Source: Salipiger sp. H15 (GTDB lineage Bacteria > Pseudomonadota > Alphaproteobacteria > Rhodobacterales > Rhodobacteraceae). From it: a DNA stretch of 64,000 nucleotides. The stretch covers positions 1,738,501 to 1,802,500 of the forward strand of contig NZ_CP123384.1 in the NCBI RefSeq assembly GCF_040409955.1, written 5' to 3'. The first letter of the stretch is position 1. The number at the start of each line of letters is the position of its first letter. The notes below the pieces were generated by a model that did no database searches, was not told where the DNA came from, and was given only the letters and a program-made list of their open reading frames with translations. The position numbers and the translations under genes are program-made. This document shows, in pieces, positions 53,523 to 62,978 of the stretch.

Positions 53523-55304
53523 GTGTCCGATACACGTGCCCACAAGCGATTCCGCTCGCAGGAGTGGTTCGACAACCCAAACAATCCCGGCATGACCGCG
53601 CTCTACGTCGAGCGCTATCAGAACCAGGGATACACCCAGGACGAGCTGCAGTCGGAGAAGCCGATCATCGGCATCGCCAACAGCGGCTCGGACATCGCGC
53701 CCTGCAACAAGATCCACGTCTTCCTGATGGACCGGATCAAGGCGGGCATCCGCGAAGCGGGCGGGATTCCGATGGAATTTCCCGTTCACCCGATCCAGGA
53801 GACCGGCAAGCGCCCGACCGCGGCGCTCGACCGGAACCTCAGCTACCTCGGCCTCGTCGAGGTGCTGCACGGCTACCCGATCGACGGCGTGGTGCTGACC
53901 ACCGGCTGCGACAAGACCACCCCCGCCATGCTGATGGGCGCGGCGACGGTCGACATTCCGGCCATCGCGCTCAACGGCGGGCCGATGCTCGACGGCTGGT
54001 GGAAGGGCAAGCGCGCGGGCTCGGGCACGATCATCTGGGAATCGCGCCGCCTGCTCTCCGAGGGCAAGATCGACTACGACGAGTTCATGTCGCGCGTCTG
54101 CTCCTCGGCCCCCTCGCTCGGCCATTGCAACACCATGGGCACCGCCTCGACGATGAACGCCATGGCCGAGGCGCTCGGCATGTCGCTCACCGGCAACTCG
54201 GCCATTCCCGCGCCGTTCCGCGAGCGCATGGCCATGGCCTACCAGACCGGCAAGCGCATCGTGGAAATGGTCTACGAGGATCTCAAGCCGTCGGACATCC
54301 TGACCCGCGAGGCCTTCGAGAACGCCATCGTCGTCAACGGCGCGATCGGCGGCTCGACCAACGCCCCGCCGCACCTGCAGGCCATCGCGCGCCATGCCGG
54401 GGTCGAGCTGAACGTGAAGGACTGGGAGACCATCGGCTTCGACGTGCCGCTCCTCGTCAACATGCAGCCCGCCGGCGAATACCTCGGCGAGAGCTTCTTC
54501 CGTGCCGGCGGCGTGCCCGCGGTGATGGAAGAGCTGCGCAAGGCCGGTCGCATCCACGAGGGCGCGATGACCGCCACCGGCAAGACCATGGGCGAGAACG
54601 TCACCGGGCAGGGCAGCCAGGACACCGACGTGATCAAGACCTACGACGCGCCGATGCGGCAGAACGCCGGGTTCAAGGTGCTCTCGGGCAACCTCTTCGA
54701 TTCCGCGCTGATGAAGACCTCGGTGATCTCGGCCGACTTCCAGAAGCGCTTCCTGTCCGAGCCGGGCCGGGAGGGCATCCTCGAGGCCCGCGCCGTCGTC
54801 TTCGAGGGGCCGGAGGATTATCACGAACGGATCAACGATCCCGCGCTCAACATCGACGAGCACTGCATCCTCTTCATCCGCAACGTCGGCTGCGTCGGCT
54901 ATCCCGGCTCGGCCGAGGTGGTGAACATGCAGCCGCCGGATGCGCTGATCCGCAAGGGCATCAACCACATGCCCACCGTCGGCGACGGGCGCCAGTCCGG
55001 CACCTCGGAAAGCCCCTCGATCCTCAACGCCTCGCCCGAGGCGGTGGTCGGCGGCGGGCTCGCCTACCTGCAGACCGGCGACATGGTGCGGCTCGACCTC
55101 AACACCAGCACGATGAACGCGCTGGTCGACGACGCCGAGTGGGAAAAGCGCAAGGCCGCCTGGACCGCGCCCGAGATCGTCAACCAGACGCCCTGGCAGG
55201 AGATCTACCGCCGCCACGTCGGACAGCTCTCCGACGGCGGCTGCCTCGAGCTGGCGACGGCCTACCAGAAGGTCGCCCGGTCGCTGCCGCGCGACAACCA
55301 CTGA
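53523..55304 (+). CDS. xylD: IlvD/Edd family dehydratase, D-xylonate dehydratase (XylD)-like
   Basis: A 593-residue Fe-S/Mg dehydratase. Cys61 (DIAPCNKIH), Cys129 (TTGCDKTTP) and Cys202 (GHCNTMG) are placed as the [2Fe-2S] ligands of pentonate dehydratases. RFRSQEWFDNPNNPGMTALYVERY (cut as RFRSQEWFDNP and MTALYVERY) and the C-terminal TPWQEIYR...LPRDNH resemble, as far as I recall, Caulobacter XylD. It would turn D-xylonate (or a related aldonate) into the 2-keto-3-deoxyacid used by the minus-strand cluster. The start is GTG at 53523. Confidence 0.88.
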   Translation: MSDTRAHKRFRSQEWFDNPNNPGMTALYVERYQNQGYTQDELQSEKPIIGIANSGSDIAPCNKIHVFLMDRIKAGIREAGGIPMEFPVHPIQETGKRPTAALDRNLSYLGLVEVLHGYPIDGVVLTTGCDKTTPAMLMGAATVDIPAIALNGGPMLDGWWKGKRAGSGTIIWESRRLLSEGKIDYDEFMSRVCSSAPSLGHCNTMGTASTMNAMAEALGMSLTGNSAIPAPFRERMAMAYQTGKRIVEMVYEDLKPSDILTREAFENAIVVNGAIGGSTNAPPHLQAIARHAGVELNVKDWETIGFDVPLLVNMQPAGEYLGESFFRAGGVPAVMEELRKAGRIHEGAMTATGKTMGENVTGQGSQDTDVIKTYDAPMRQNAGFKVLSGNLFDSALMKTSVISADFQKRFLSEPGREGILEARAVVFEGPEDYHERINDPALNIDEHCILFIRNVGCVGYPGSAEVVNMQPPDALIRKGINHMPTVGDGRQSGTSESPSILNASPEAVVGGGLAYLQTGDMVRLDLNTSTMNALVDDAEWEKRKAAWTAPEIVNQTPWQEIYRRHVGQLSDGGCLELATAYQKVARSLPRDNH

Positions 55305-55317
55305 CGCAAGACAGTTC

Positions 55318-55349
55318 CGGCGCGGGCGAGACCAACGCCCGCGCCGTTT
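55318..55349 (+). terminator. Hairpin between the dehydratase and SDR genes
   Basis: GGCGCGGGCG (55319-55328) and CGCCCGCGCC (55336-55345), a 10-bp stem with a 7-nt loop, followed by GTTTCC. It may end part of the dehydratase transcripts; the SDR gene follows within 20 bp, so read-through is likely. Confidence 0.6.
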
Positions 55350-55365
55350 CCTTGGGAGGAATTTC

Positions 55366-56100
55366 ATGCAGAGCATCATCATCACCGGCGCGGGCAGCGG
55401 CATCGGCCGGGTCACCGCGAAAGCCTTCCTCGATGCGGGCTGGAAGGTCGGCCTCGTCGGCCGCCGCGAGGCGCCGCTGGAAGAGACCGCGGCCGGCAAC
55501 CCCAACGCGCTGGTCCTGCCCTTCGACGTGGCGGACCCCGAGGCGGTCGAGGCCGGCTTCGACCGGGCGATGGCCGAATGGGGCCACCTCGACGCGCTCT
55601 TCAACAACGCGGGCGTGGGGCTCAAGGGCGCGATGATCGACGAGATCCCCGCCGAGGAGTGGCTCAAGCTCTCGGCGATCAACATCACCGGCGTGTTCCT
55701 CTGCGCCCGTGCCGCCTTTGGCCGGATGCGCCGCCAGGATCCGAAGGGCGGGCGGATCATCAACAACGGCTCGGTCTCGGCGCATGTGCCGCGCTGGGGC
55801 TCGTCGCCCTACACCACCTCCAAGCACGCGGTGACCGGGCTCACCCGCTCGCTGTCGCTGGACGGTCGCGCCCACAACATCGTCTGCGGCCAGATCGACA
55901 TCGGCAACGCGCTGACCGACATGGCGCAGGCGATGACCCAGGGCGTGCCGCAGGCCGACGGCTCGATCGCCGTCGAGCCGGTGATGGACGCGGCGCATGT
56001 CGCCAGCACGGTGCTGCACATGGCGTCGATGCCGCTTGATGCCAACGTGCAGTTCGTCACGGTCATGGCACCGGGAATGCCCTATATCGGGCGCGGCTGA
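55366..56100 (+). CDS. SDR family oxidoreductase
   Basis: A 244-residue classical SDR. TGAGSGIG (7-14) is the cofactor motif, NNAG is at 80-83, and Tyr149/Lys153 (YTTSK) with Ser136 or Ser138 are catalytic. Such enzymes oxidise sugars, lactones or polyols; next to a xylonate-type dehydratase it may make the aldonate precursor, as an inference from position. GGGAGGAATTTC provides the Shine-Dalgarno. Confidence 0.83.
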   Translation: MQSIIITGAGSGIGRVTAKAFLDAGWKVGLVGRREAPLEETAAGNPNALVLPFDVADPEAVEAGFDRAMAEWGHLDALFNNAGVGLKGAMIDEIPAEEWLKLSAINITGVFLCARAAFGRMRRQDPKGGRIINNGSVSAHVPRWGSSPYTTSKHAVTGLTRSLSLDGRAHNIVCGQIDIGNALTDMAQAMTQGVPQADGSIAVEPVMDAAHVASTVLHMASMPLDANVQFVTVMAPGMPYIGRG

Positions 56101-56181
56101 CCGCCATTCCGGGACCCCGGCGATTTACAATCGGCGGGGTCTGGCCTATCGGGGGCGCAACGACAGAAAGAGGCGGCCCTG

Positions 56182-57183
56182 ATGCCCAAGACGCTCGTGA
56201 CCGGCGCGGCCGGTTTCATCGGTTTCCACCTGTGCCAGCACCTGCTTGCCGAAGGCCACGATGTCGTGGGCCTCGACGCGGTGACCGACTACTACGACAC
56301 GGCGCTGAAACGCGCCCGGCTGGCGCGGCTCGAGGGCGCGGGCTTTGCCTTCGTCGAGGGCCGGGTCGAGACCCGCGGCCTGCTCATGGGGCTCTTCGAG
56401 GCGCACCGCTTCGACTATGTCTACCACCTTGCCGCGCAGGCCGGGGTGCGCCACTCGATCGAGCAGCCGCGCGACTACCTCGAAAGCAACATCGCCGGCA
56501 CCTTCGAGCTGCTCGAGGCGGCGCGGGCCTATCCGCCCAAGCACATGCTGATCGCCTCGACCTCCTCGGCCTACGGCTCGAACACCGAGATGCCCTATGT
56601 CGAGACGATGAAGACCGACCACCAGATGTCGTTCTACGCGGCGACCAAGAAGGCGACCGAGAGCATGGCGCACAGCTACGCGCATCTCTACGACCTGCCG
56701 ACCACGATGTTCCGCTTCTTCACCGTCTACGGCCCCTGGGGCCGGCCCGACATGGCGCTCTTCAAGTTCACCAAGGCGATCCTCGCCGGCGAGCCGATCG
56801 ACGTCTACAACCACGGCGACATGATGCGCGACTTCACCTATGTCGAGGACCTGGTCGCTGCGCTCGGCCGTCTTGCGCCGGTCGCGCCGGTGCGCGGCGC
56901 GCCCGCGGGCCCCGAGGACAGCCTCTCGCCGGTCGCGCCCTGGCGGGTGGTGAACATCGGCAACGGCAGCCCGGTGAAGCTCGGCGAGTTCATCGAGGCG
57001 ATCGAGATCGCCACCGGGCTCCCGGCCAAGCGCAACCTGCTGCCGATGCAGCCGGGCGACGTGCCGGCGACCTGGGCGAGCACCACGCTCCTGGCGCGGC
57101 TCGCGGGCGAGTCGCAGTACACGCCCGTCGGCGAGGGCGTGCGCCGCTTCGTCGCCTGGTACCGCGACTACTACGCGGTCTGA
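56182..57183 (+). CDS. NAD-dependent epimerase, UDP-glucuronate 4-epimerase-like
   Basis: A 333-residue extended SDR. TGAAGFIGFHLCQHLL (7-22) binds NAD, and the catalytic pair is Tyr152/Lys156 (YAATKKATE) with Ser128 or Ser129 in STSSAYG. YHLAAQAGVRHSIEQP and RFFTVYGPWGRPDMALFKFTKAI are the typical nucleotide-sugar epimerase blocks, closest to UDP-glucuronate epimerases. It should make a nucleotide sugar for surface polysaccharide. No glycosyltransferases are adjacent. Confidence 0.88.
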   Translation: MPKTLVTGAAGFIGFHLCQHLLAEGHDVVGLDAVTDYYDTALKRARLARLEGAGFAFVEGRVETRGLLMGLFEAHRFDYVYHLAAQAGVRHSIEQPRDYLESNIAGTFELLEAARAYPPKHMLIASTSSAYGSNTEMPYVETMKTDHQMSFYAATKKATESMAHSYAHLYDLPTTMFRFFTVYGPWGRPDMALFKFTKAILAGEPIDVYNHGDMMRDFTYVEDLVAALGRLAPVAPVRGAPAGPEDSLSPVAPWRVVNIGNGSPVKLGEFIEAIEIATGLPAKRNLLPMQPGDVPATWASTTLLARLAGESQYTPVGEGVRRFVAWYRDYYAV

Positions 57184-57478
57184 CGCGCCGCCGCCCGGCC
57201 TCCGGTCCCCACACAGTCAGCCCGGTCGGCAGCCCGCGGAGAAATCTTCGGGATGCCGCCGCCTTTGATGTTGAAGCCGAACCCGCCCGACTCTAGGTAT
57301 GCCTTGCCGGTAATAGAGTTGCAGGGTGGTGTCTCCTGCGCCTGTCATGTGACGGGTTCTTCCCAGCCACGGCGTCAACCCTGACCTGATCAGGAAGACG
57401 CTCCGACCCTGGTCCGCGGCCTTTCCTGATCCTCAATCTGCCGGACCGCGTGCGTCCGGCCGGGAAAGCGCGAACGTC
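57184..57478 (+). promoter_or_regulatory. Structured leader region upstream of the EmrE-type gene
   Basis: A 295-bp gap with several possible RNA stems: CTCTA (57292-57296)/TAGAG (57314-57318); GCAGG/CCTGC around 57321-57339; GATCAGGAA (57388-57396)/TTCCTGATC (57423-57431) enclosing GACC/GGTC; and CCGGAC/GTCCGG near 57441-57459. CCTGATCAGG (57385-57394) can also fold on itself, giving alternative structures. I could not match it to a known riboswitch class. Confidence 0.4.
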
Positions 57479-57820
57479 ATGCCAACGCATCTTGTGTCCT
57501 ATCTCGCCCTCGCAGGCGCCATCCTCTGCGAGGTCGCGGGCTCCAGCTTCCTTCAGAAATCCGCCCAGTTCACCCGGCTCGGGCCAACCGCGATCATGGC
57601 GGTCTTCTACATCGCCTCGTTCTACCTTCTCTCCGTCGCGCTCAGGACCCTGCCGCTCGGCATCGCCTACGCGGTCTGGGGCGGGCTGGGAACGGTGCTG
57701 GTCGCGATCGTGAGCGTCGTGGTCTTCCGCCAGACCCTCGACGCGATGGCGATCCTCGGGATCGCCATGATCGTCGGAGGCGTGGTGATCATGAACGCGT
57801 TCTCGGGCGCAGCCCACTGA
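57479..57820 (+). CDS. Small multidrug resistance (SMR) transporter, EmrE-like
   Basis: A 113-residue membrane protein with four helices. The essential Glu is in AILCEVAGSSFLQKS on helix 1. FTRLGPT and LPLGIAYAVWGGLGTVLVAIVS match EmrE-type quaternary-ammonium exporters rather than the guanidinium (Gdx/SugE) branch. It acts as a dimer exchanging H+ for lipophilic cations. The long upstream leader suggests conditional expression. Confidence 0.9.
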   Translation: MPTHLVSYLALAGAILCEVAGSSFLQKSAQFTRLGPTAIMAVFYIASFYLLSVALRTLPLGIAYAVWGGLGTVLVAIVSVVVFRQTLDAMAILGIAMIVGGVVIMNAFSGAAH

Positions 57821-57828
57821 AGCGGGAA

Positions 57829-57850
57829 GGGGGGCCGAGGCCCCCCTTTT
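57829..57850 (+). terminator. Rho-independent terminator of the EmrE-type gene
   Basis: GGGGGGCC (57829-57836) pairs with GGCCCCCC (57839-57846), followed by TTTT. The loop is very short and the terminal pairs may open. Confidence 0.8.
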
Positions 57851-57858
57851 CGCGCCGC

Positions 57859-58767
57859 TCAGAGCCGCGGCGTGATCTTCGAATGCGGCACGCCGCGGCG
57901 CCGCTCGCGGTGCCAGATGTAGAGCCCGGCGCTGATGATGATCATCGCCCCGACCAGCGTCCAGGGCGTCGGCCAGGTGCCGAAGACCAGCAGGCCCGCC
58001 ACCGCGGCGCTCATCAGCTGCAGGTAGACCATGGGCGCCAGCACCGAGGCATCGGCGTAGCGGTGCGCCGCCGTGGCCAGCATGTGCGCCACCGCGCCGA
58101 AGACGCCGATCACCGCCAGCATGACGCCGGTGCCGGTTGTCGCGGGCGTCTCCCAGGCCGGTAGCACGAAGGGGGCGAGCAGCAGGGTCGGCAGCCCGCC
58201 GCCCCAGACCTGCAGCGTGCCGTTGCTCTCCTCGCCCGCCATCTGCCGGGTCAGGATGAAGTAGATCGCCGCGCTGCAGAGCGCGCCGAGCGAGAGCAGC
58301 ATGGCCGGGTGGAACTCGGCCCCCCAGGGCTGCATCACCACCAGCACGCCGAGAAAGCCGACGCAGACCGCGGCGATGCGGTGCTTGCCGACCCGCTCGC
58401 CCAGCATGGGGATGGCCAGCAGCGTCACCACCACCGGCCCCGCGAACATGATCGTCGTGGTCACGGTGATCGGCAGGTAGGCCAGCGCGATGAAGTTCAG
58501 CATGGTGCTGCCGAAGAGCCCGGCGGCGCGGAAGGCCTGTTTCCACGGGTGCCGGGTGCGAAAGAGCGACGCCCCCTCGCGCGGCAGGAAGGCGACGAGC
58601 ACCAGCACGAGATGCGCGGCGTAGCGGCACCAGACCACCTGCAGCGCCGGCACGCCGTGCTGCAGGAGCCACTTGGCCGAGGTGTCGATGCAGGTGAACC
58701 CGAGAACGCCGAGGGCCATGAGCCCGAGGCCCAGGGCCGTCCTGTCTTCGCGCGAGGCGATCGCCAT
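57859..58767 (-). CDS. DMT-superfamily (EamA) transporter
   Basis: A 302-residue membrane protein with ten predicted helices in two EamA repeats. MALGVLGFTCIDTSAKWLL opens repeat one, and LPITVTTTIMFAGPVVVTLLAIPMLGE ends it (cut: TIMFAGPVV, PMLGERV). It starts 38 bp after the beta-hydroxyacid dehydrogenase stop, on the same strand, so it may be the last gene of the hexarate-type operon. The substrate is unknown. Confidence 0.83.
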   Translation of the reverse strand: MAIASREDRTALGLGLMALGVLGFTCIDTSAKWLLQHGVPALQVVWCRYAAHLVLVLVAFLPREGASLFRTRHPWKQAFRAAGLFGSTMLNFIALAYLPITVTTTIMFAGPVVVTLLAIPMLGERVGKHRIAAVCVGFLGVLVVMQPWGAEFHPAMLLSLGALCSAAIYFILTRQMAGEESNGTLQVWGGGLPTLLLAPFVLPAWETPATTGTGVMLAVIGVFGAVAHMLATAAHRYADASVLAPMVYLQLMSAAVAGLLVFGTWPTPWTLVGAMIIISAGLYIWHRERRRGVPHSKITPRL

Positions 58768-58805
58768 GCGTCAGCGCGTCCGCGCCGGGAGGAGGGACAT
58801 TTTGC

Positions 58806-59690
58806 TCAGCCTTTCAGATGCCTGGAGAGGTAGTCGACCATTTCCGGCACCATGTGCCCGGCAAATCCGTTTCGCAAGGCCTCGGCCAGCGTTTCCGCCG
58901 CACAGCCGGACATGCGCGAGTGTGCCCCCATCTCCTCGGCCATGGCGCGGTAGTAGCCCACGTCCTTGGCCGCGTTGTCGAGCGAGAAGGCGAGGTCGAT
59001 CTTGCCGTCCATCGCCCAGGCCTTGACGAAATCCATCATGCCCGAATGGTTCGGCCCCGCCGCCAGCACGCCGTAGAGCTTGTCGCGCGGCACGCCCGCC
59101 GCGTCGCCCATGGCAAAGGCCTCGGACATGGCCATGGCGGTGGTCATGGCGAAGAAGTTGTTGATCAGCTTGATCGTGTGCCCCGAGCCGAGCGGGCCGA
59201 GGTGGAAGACGTTCTCGCCCAGCACGTCGAGCACCGGCTTCACCCGCGCATAGGCGGCCTCGTCCCCGGCGCACATGATGTTGAGCTTGCCCTCCTTGGC
59301 GTGGGCGGGCGTGCGGCCGAGCGGCGCGTCGAGGTAGGTCGCGCCCTTTTCGGCCAGTTCGGCGCCGATGCGCTTGGTCGAGCCGGGCAGCGAGGTGCCG
59401 AAGTCGAGGACGATCTGGCCTTCCCTGGCGCCCGCCAGCACGCCGTCCTCGCCGAAGACCCGGCTCTCGACCTGCTCGGAGGTGCCAACGCAGAGCATCA
59501 CGAGATCGCAGCCCTCGGCCAGCGCGCGCGCCGAGCGGGCCTCGGACCCGCCGCGGGAAAGCGCCTCCTCGACACCGCTGCGGTCGCGGTTGCCGAGGAC
59601 CGTCACGTCGTAGCCCGCCTTCTGCAGGCACTCGACCATGGCCCGGCCCATGAGGCCGAGCCCGATGAACCCGATGCTGGGTTTGCTCAT
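58806..59690 (-). CDS. NAD(P)-dependent beta-hydroxyacid dehydrogenase (GarR-like)
   Basis: A 294-residue paralogue of the proteins at 37060 and 49199. NAD(P) binding is GFIGLGLMGRAMVECLQ, the substrate loop is LDAPLGRTPAHAKEGK, and the catalytic Lys is in GSGHTIKLINNFF. It shares the GRTP loop with the 49199 protein. Next to a UxaA-family dehydratase and a TRAP transporter, reduction of tartronate semialdehyde or a related product of hexarate cleavage is plausible. Confidence 0.87.
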   Translation of the reverse strand: MSKPSIGFIGLGLMGRAMVECLQKAGYDVTVLGNRDRSGVEEALSRGGSEARSARALAEGCDLVMLCVGTSEQVESRVFGEDGVLAGAREGQIVLDFGTSLPGSTKRIGAELAEKGATYLDAPLGRTPAHAKEGKLNIMCAGDEAAYARVKPVLDVLGENVFHLGPLGSGHTIKLINNFFAMTTAMAMSEAFAMGDAAGVPRDKLYGVLAAGPNHSGMMDFVKAWAMDGKIDLAFSLDNAAKDVGYYRAMAEEMGAHSRMSGCAAETLAEALRNGFAGHMVPEMVDYLSRHLKG

Positions 59691-59728
59691 GTCTTTCTCC
59701 TTCCTTCGGGGGGAGGGAGACGCGGCGG

Positions 59729-61219
59729 TCACATCACCGCGCCGACCTGCCAGGGGACGAATTCGTAATCGCCGAGCCCGAGCGTCTCGGACTTGCTCGG
59801 CTCGCCCGAGGCCATGCGCAGCCACATCTCGTAGATCTCGCGGCCCACTTCCTCGACCGTCGCGCCCTCGGTGAGGATGCGCCCGGCGTTGACGTCCATG
59901 TCCTCGGTCTGGCGCTGGTAGAGCTCGTTGTTCGAGGCGACCTTCATCGAGGGGCTCGGCTTGGCACCGAAGGCCGAGCCGCGGCCGGTGGTGAAGCAGA
60001 CGAGGTTGCAGCCCGAGGCGATCTGCCCGGTGACCGAGGCCGGATCGTAGCCGGGGCTGTCCATGAAGGTGAAGCCGCGCGCAGTGACCTGCTCGGCGTA
60101 CTTGTAGACGCCGTTGAGCGGCGTGGTGCCGCCCTTGGCCGCCGCGCCGAGCGATTTCTCGAGGATGGTGGTCAGCCCGCCCTTCTTGTTGCCCGGCGAG
60201 GGGTTGTTGTCCATCGAGCCGCGGTTGCGCTCGGTGTAATCCTCCCACCAGTGGATGAGGTCGATCAGCTTGTGGCCGATCTCGGGCGTCGCGGCGCGGG
60301 CGGTGAGCAGGTGCTCGGCGCCGTAGATCTCGGGCGTCTCGGCCAGCACGCCGGTGCCGCCCTGCGCGACCAGCAGGTCGCAGGCATAGCCGACGGCGGG
60401 GTTGGCGGTGATGCCCGACCAGGCGTCCGAGCCGCCGCATTGCAGGGCGACCATCAGCTCCGAGGCGGGGCATTCGGTGCGCGTGGCCTTGTTGACCTCG
60501 GGCAGCATCTTCTCGACCTGCGCGATGCCGTGCTCGACGGTCTTGCGCAGCCCGCCCTCGTCCTGGATGTTCATCTTCTGGAAGAGCGGGCCGGGCTCGA
60601 GCCCGTAGGCCTGCACCAGCCAGTCGATCTGCATGACCTCGCAGCCGAGCCCCGCCATCAGCACGCCGCCGACGTTGGGGTTGCGCGCGTAGCCCCAGAG
60701 CACGCGCTGCAGGAACTCGAAGCCGGTGCCGTCGCCACCCATGGCGCAGCCGGTGCCGTGCACGAAGGCGACGACGCCGTCGACGTTCGGATAGGCGGCC
60801 ATCTTCTCGGGGGTGAAGTGCTGGGCGATCATCCGCGCGGCGGTGGCCGAGCAGTTCACCGAGGTGAGGATCGCGAGGTAGTTGCGCGTGCCGACGCGGC
60901 CGGTCGAACGGCGGTAGCCCATGAACGTGTCCTGCTTTTCGGGGGCGGGCACGGGGCGCAGGTTGGTGCCGAACTCGTACTCGGCCTCGACGTTGCGGAA
61001 CTCGAGGTTGTGGATGTGGATATGCGCGCCCGCCGGGATGTCCTCGGCCGCGTAGCCGATGATCTGGGCGTATTTGCGCACCGCCTCGCCCTTCGCGATG
61101 TCGGTCGTGGCCATCTTGTGGCCGCGCGGGATCAGCGTGGTCGCGCCCTCGTCGCCCACTTCCAGCGGGACGACTGCGGTGACGACATTGTCATGTTCGG
61201 AGAGGCGGACGGTTTTCAT
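59729..61219 (-). CDS. UxaA/GarD family sugar-acid dehydratase
   Basis: A 496-residue iron-dependent dehydratase of the altronate/galactarate family. The N-terminal SAF domain (about 1-90) includes VVPLEVGDEGATTLIPRGH and HIHIHNLEFRN. The large catalytic domain has TSVNCSATAARMI, GCAMGGDG, ALQCGGSDAWSGITANPAVG and FTTGRGSAFGAKPSPSMK. It removes water from a hexonate or hexarate. Altronate and galactarate cannot be separated by eye. It is the gene after the TRAP permease in the minus-strand operon. Confidence 0.9.
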   Translation of the reverse strand: MKTVRLSEHDNVVTAVVPLEVGDEGATTLIPRGHKMATTDIAKGEAVRKYAQIIGYAAEDIPAGAHIHIHNLEFRNVEAEYEFGTNLRPVPAPEKQDTFMGYRRSTGRVGTRNYLAILTSVNCSATAARMIAQHFTPEKMAAYPNVDGVVAFVHGTGCAMGGDGTGFEFLQRVLWGYARNPNVGGVLMAGLGCEVMQIDWLVQAYGLEPGPLFQKMNIQDEGGLRKTVEHGIAQVEKMLPEVNKATRTECPASELMVALQCGGSDAWSGITANPAVGYACDLLVAQGGTGVLAETPEIYGAEHLLTARAATPEIGHKLIDLIHWWEDYTERNRGSMDNNPSPGNKKGGLTTILEKSLGAAAKGGTTPLNGVYKYAEQVTARGFTFMDSPGYDPASVTGQIASGCNLVCFTTGRGSAFGAKPSPSMKVASNNELYQRQTEDMDVNAGRILTEGATVEEVGREIYEMWLRMASGEPSKSETLGLGDYEFVPWQVGAVM

Positions 61220-61377
61220 CTTGGCGTGGGCTCCATGGAGCGGCTGGGGAGGTGTCGGATCGGGAGAGGGGCGGCGCGCTTCGGGCCTGCGGCTCTCGTG
61301 GGGGAACTCTCTGCCTCCCGCGGGGGAGGGTCAAGCGAAGGCGGAGGGGCGGCGCGAGCCGCCCCTCCGGATTGGCG

Positions 61378-62973
61378 TTACAGGAACAGCGTCACCATCG
61401 GCGGCCATGCCAGCAGCACCAGCAGGGCCAGAAGCTGCAGCCCGATGAAGGGCAGGAAGCCGCGGAAGATGTCGGTCAGCGAGATATGCGCCGGGGCGAC
61501 GGACTTCAGGTAGAAGGCCGCGGGGCCGAAGGGCGGCGACAGGAAGCTGACCTGCATGTTCATGCAGAACACCACGCCGAACCAGATGCCGATGTAGTTG
61601 CTGTCCACGTGGCCGAGCCAGCCGATCTCCTCGGCGGGCAGGCGCATCACGATGGGCAGGAACACCGGCATGATCAGCAGCACGATGCCGACCCAGTCCA
61701 TGAACATCCCCATGACGAGGAAGATGAACATCATCACGAGGATGATCCCCATGGTGGGCAGGTCCGAGCCGACGATCATGTTGGCGACGTAGGTCGGGCC
61801 GCCCGCCAGCGTGTAGGCCGCCGCGAGCGCCGCCGCGCCGATGGTCACCCAGATGATGGTGCCGGTCGACTTGAGCGTGCGCATCACCGCGTCCCAGACC
61901 ACCTCGAAGGTCATCTCGCGGCGGATGAGGCCGATGACGAAGACCGCCACCACGCCCATGCCCGCGGCCTCGGTGATGCCGGTGATGCCGCCGTAGATCG
62001 AGCCGAGCACCACGCCGATCACGATGGTCGGGGCGATGAGGCCCTTGCCCATCTCCCAGCCCTGCGCGGTGCGCTCGCGGCCGACGACGAAGAAGACCAC
62101 GAGGCCGAAGATCACCAGCGCGCCGATGAGCCAGGGCAGGTCCGACACCATCCCGAGCGGGATCGGATCGACGCCGGGCGTCACCACGTTCATGCCGGTC
62201 ACGGTGAAGAAGAGCGCGCGCAGCGCCAGCGCCGCCGCGATCCACATGCCGAAGCGCGAGATGAAGCCGAGGAACATGAGGGCCTTCTCGCGGCCCGCGG
62301 GGGCATCGGGATCGGCCGGGGGCAGGGGGGCCTCTTCGGGGTTCATCCGGGTGCGGATGAAGATGTAGATGATGAAGAACGAGGCCAGCATGAAGCCCGG
62401 CAGGAACGAGGCGGTGAACAGCGCCTTGATCGAGGTCTCGGTGACCAGCCCGTAGAAGATCAGCACGATCGACGGCGGGATCATCGTGCCGAGCGAGCCG
62501 CTTGCGCAGATCGTGCCGATGGCGAGGTTCTGGTTGTAGCCGAGCCGCAGCATCTGCGGCAGGGCGATGAGGCCCAGCAGCACGACCTCGCCGCCGATGA
62601 TCCCCGACATGGCGGCCATGATGACGGCCATGATCGAGGTCACGAAGGCGATGCCGCCCCGGGTGCGCGACAGCCACACGTTGAGCGAGCTGTACATGTC
62701 CCGGGCGATGCCCGAGCGTTCGAGTAGCGATGCCATGAAGATGAAGAGGGGCACCGATATGAGGACGTAGTTCACCATCTGCCGGTAGACCGCCTGGCCG
62801 AGCACCGCGAAGGGTCCCATGCCGAAGCGCCCGAACAGCAGGTCGGGGCCGAATTTCATCACGAGGGTCGCGACCGCCAGGAAGGCGGAGGCGAAGCCGA
62901 GGGGCATGCCGATCGCCAGCAGGGCGAACATCCCCAGCAGCAGGATCAGGCTGAGTGTGCCGATATCCACCAT
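61378..62973 (-). CDS. dctM: TRAP transporter large permease (DctM)
   Basis: A 531-residue membrane protein with about 12-13 helices, the longer DctM type. LLILLLGMFALLAIGMPLGFASAF starts the chain, IPLFIFMASLLERSGIARDMY-like and GGIAFVTSIMAVIMAAMSGIIGGE are the first family block, and GTICASGSLGTMIPPSIVLIFYG is the selectivity region (each quoted in part). A hydrophilic loop rich in Pro and Glu is near 230. It uses the Na+ gradient to import an organic acid bound by DctP. It lies 5 bp after dctQ. Confidence 0.93.
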   Translation of the reverse strand: MVDIGTLSLILLLGMFALLAIGMPLGFASAFLAVATLVMKFGPDLLFGRFGMGPFAVLGQAVYRQMVNYVLISVPLFIFMASLLERSGIARDMYSSLNVWLSRTRGGIAFVTSIMAVIMAAMSGIIGGEVVLLGLIALPQMLRLGYNQNLAIGTICASGSLGTMIPPSIVLIFYGLVTETSIKALFTASFLPGFMLASFFIIYIFIRTRMNPEEAPLPPADPDAPAGREKALMFLGFISRFGMWIAAALALRALFFTVTGMNVVTPGVDPIPLGMVSDLPWLIGALVIFGLVVFFVVGRERTAQGWEMGKGLIAPTIVIGVVLGSIYGGITGITEAAGMGVVAVFVIGLIRREMTFEVVWDAVMRTLKSTGTIIWVTIGAAALAAAYTLAGGPTYVANMIVGSDLPTMGIILVMMFIFLVMGMFMDWVGIVLLIMPVFLPIVMRLPAEEIGWLGHVDSNYIGIWFGVVFCMNMQVSFLSPPFGPAAFYLKSVAPAHISLTDIFRGFLPFIGLQLLALLVLLAWPPMVTLFL

Positions 62974-62978
62974 TTAAG

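Noticed and set aside
57184..57478. Guanidine riboswitch upstream of the SMR gene
   Set aside because: The conserved sequences I know for guanidine-I, -II (ACGR tetraloop pairs) and -III are not present, and the protein is EmrE-like rather than Gdx. Kept only as an unassigned leader.
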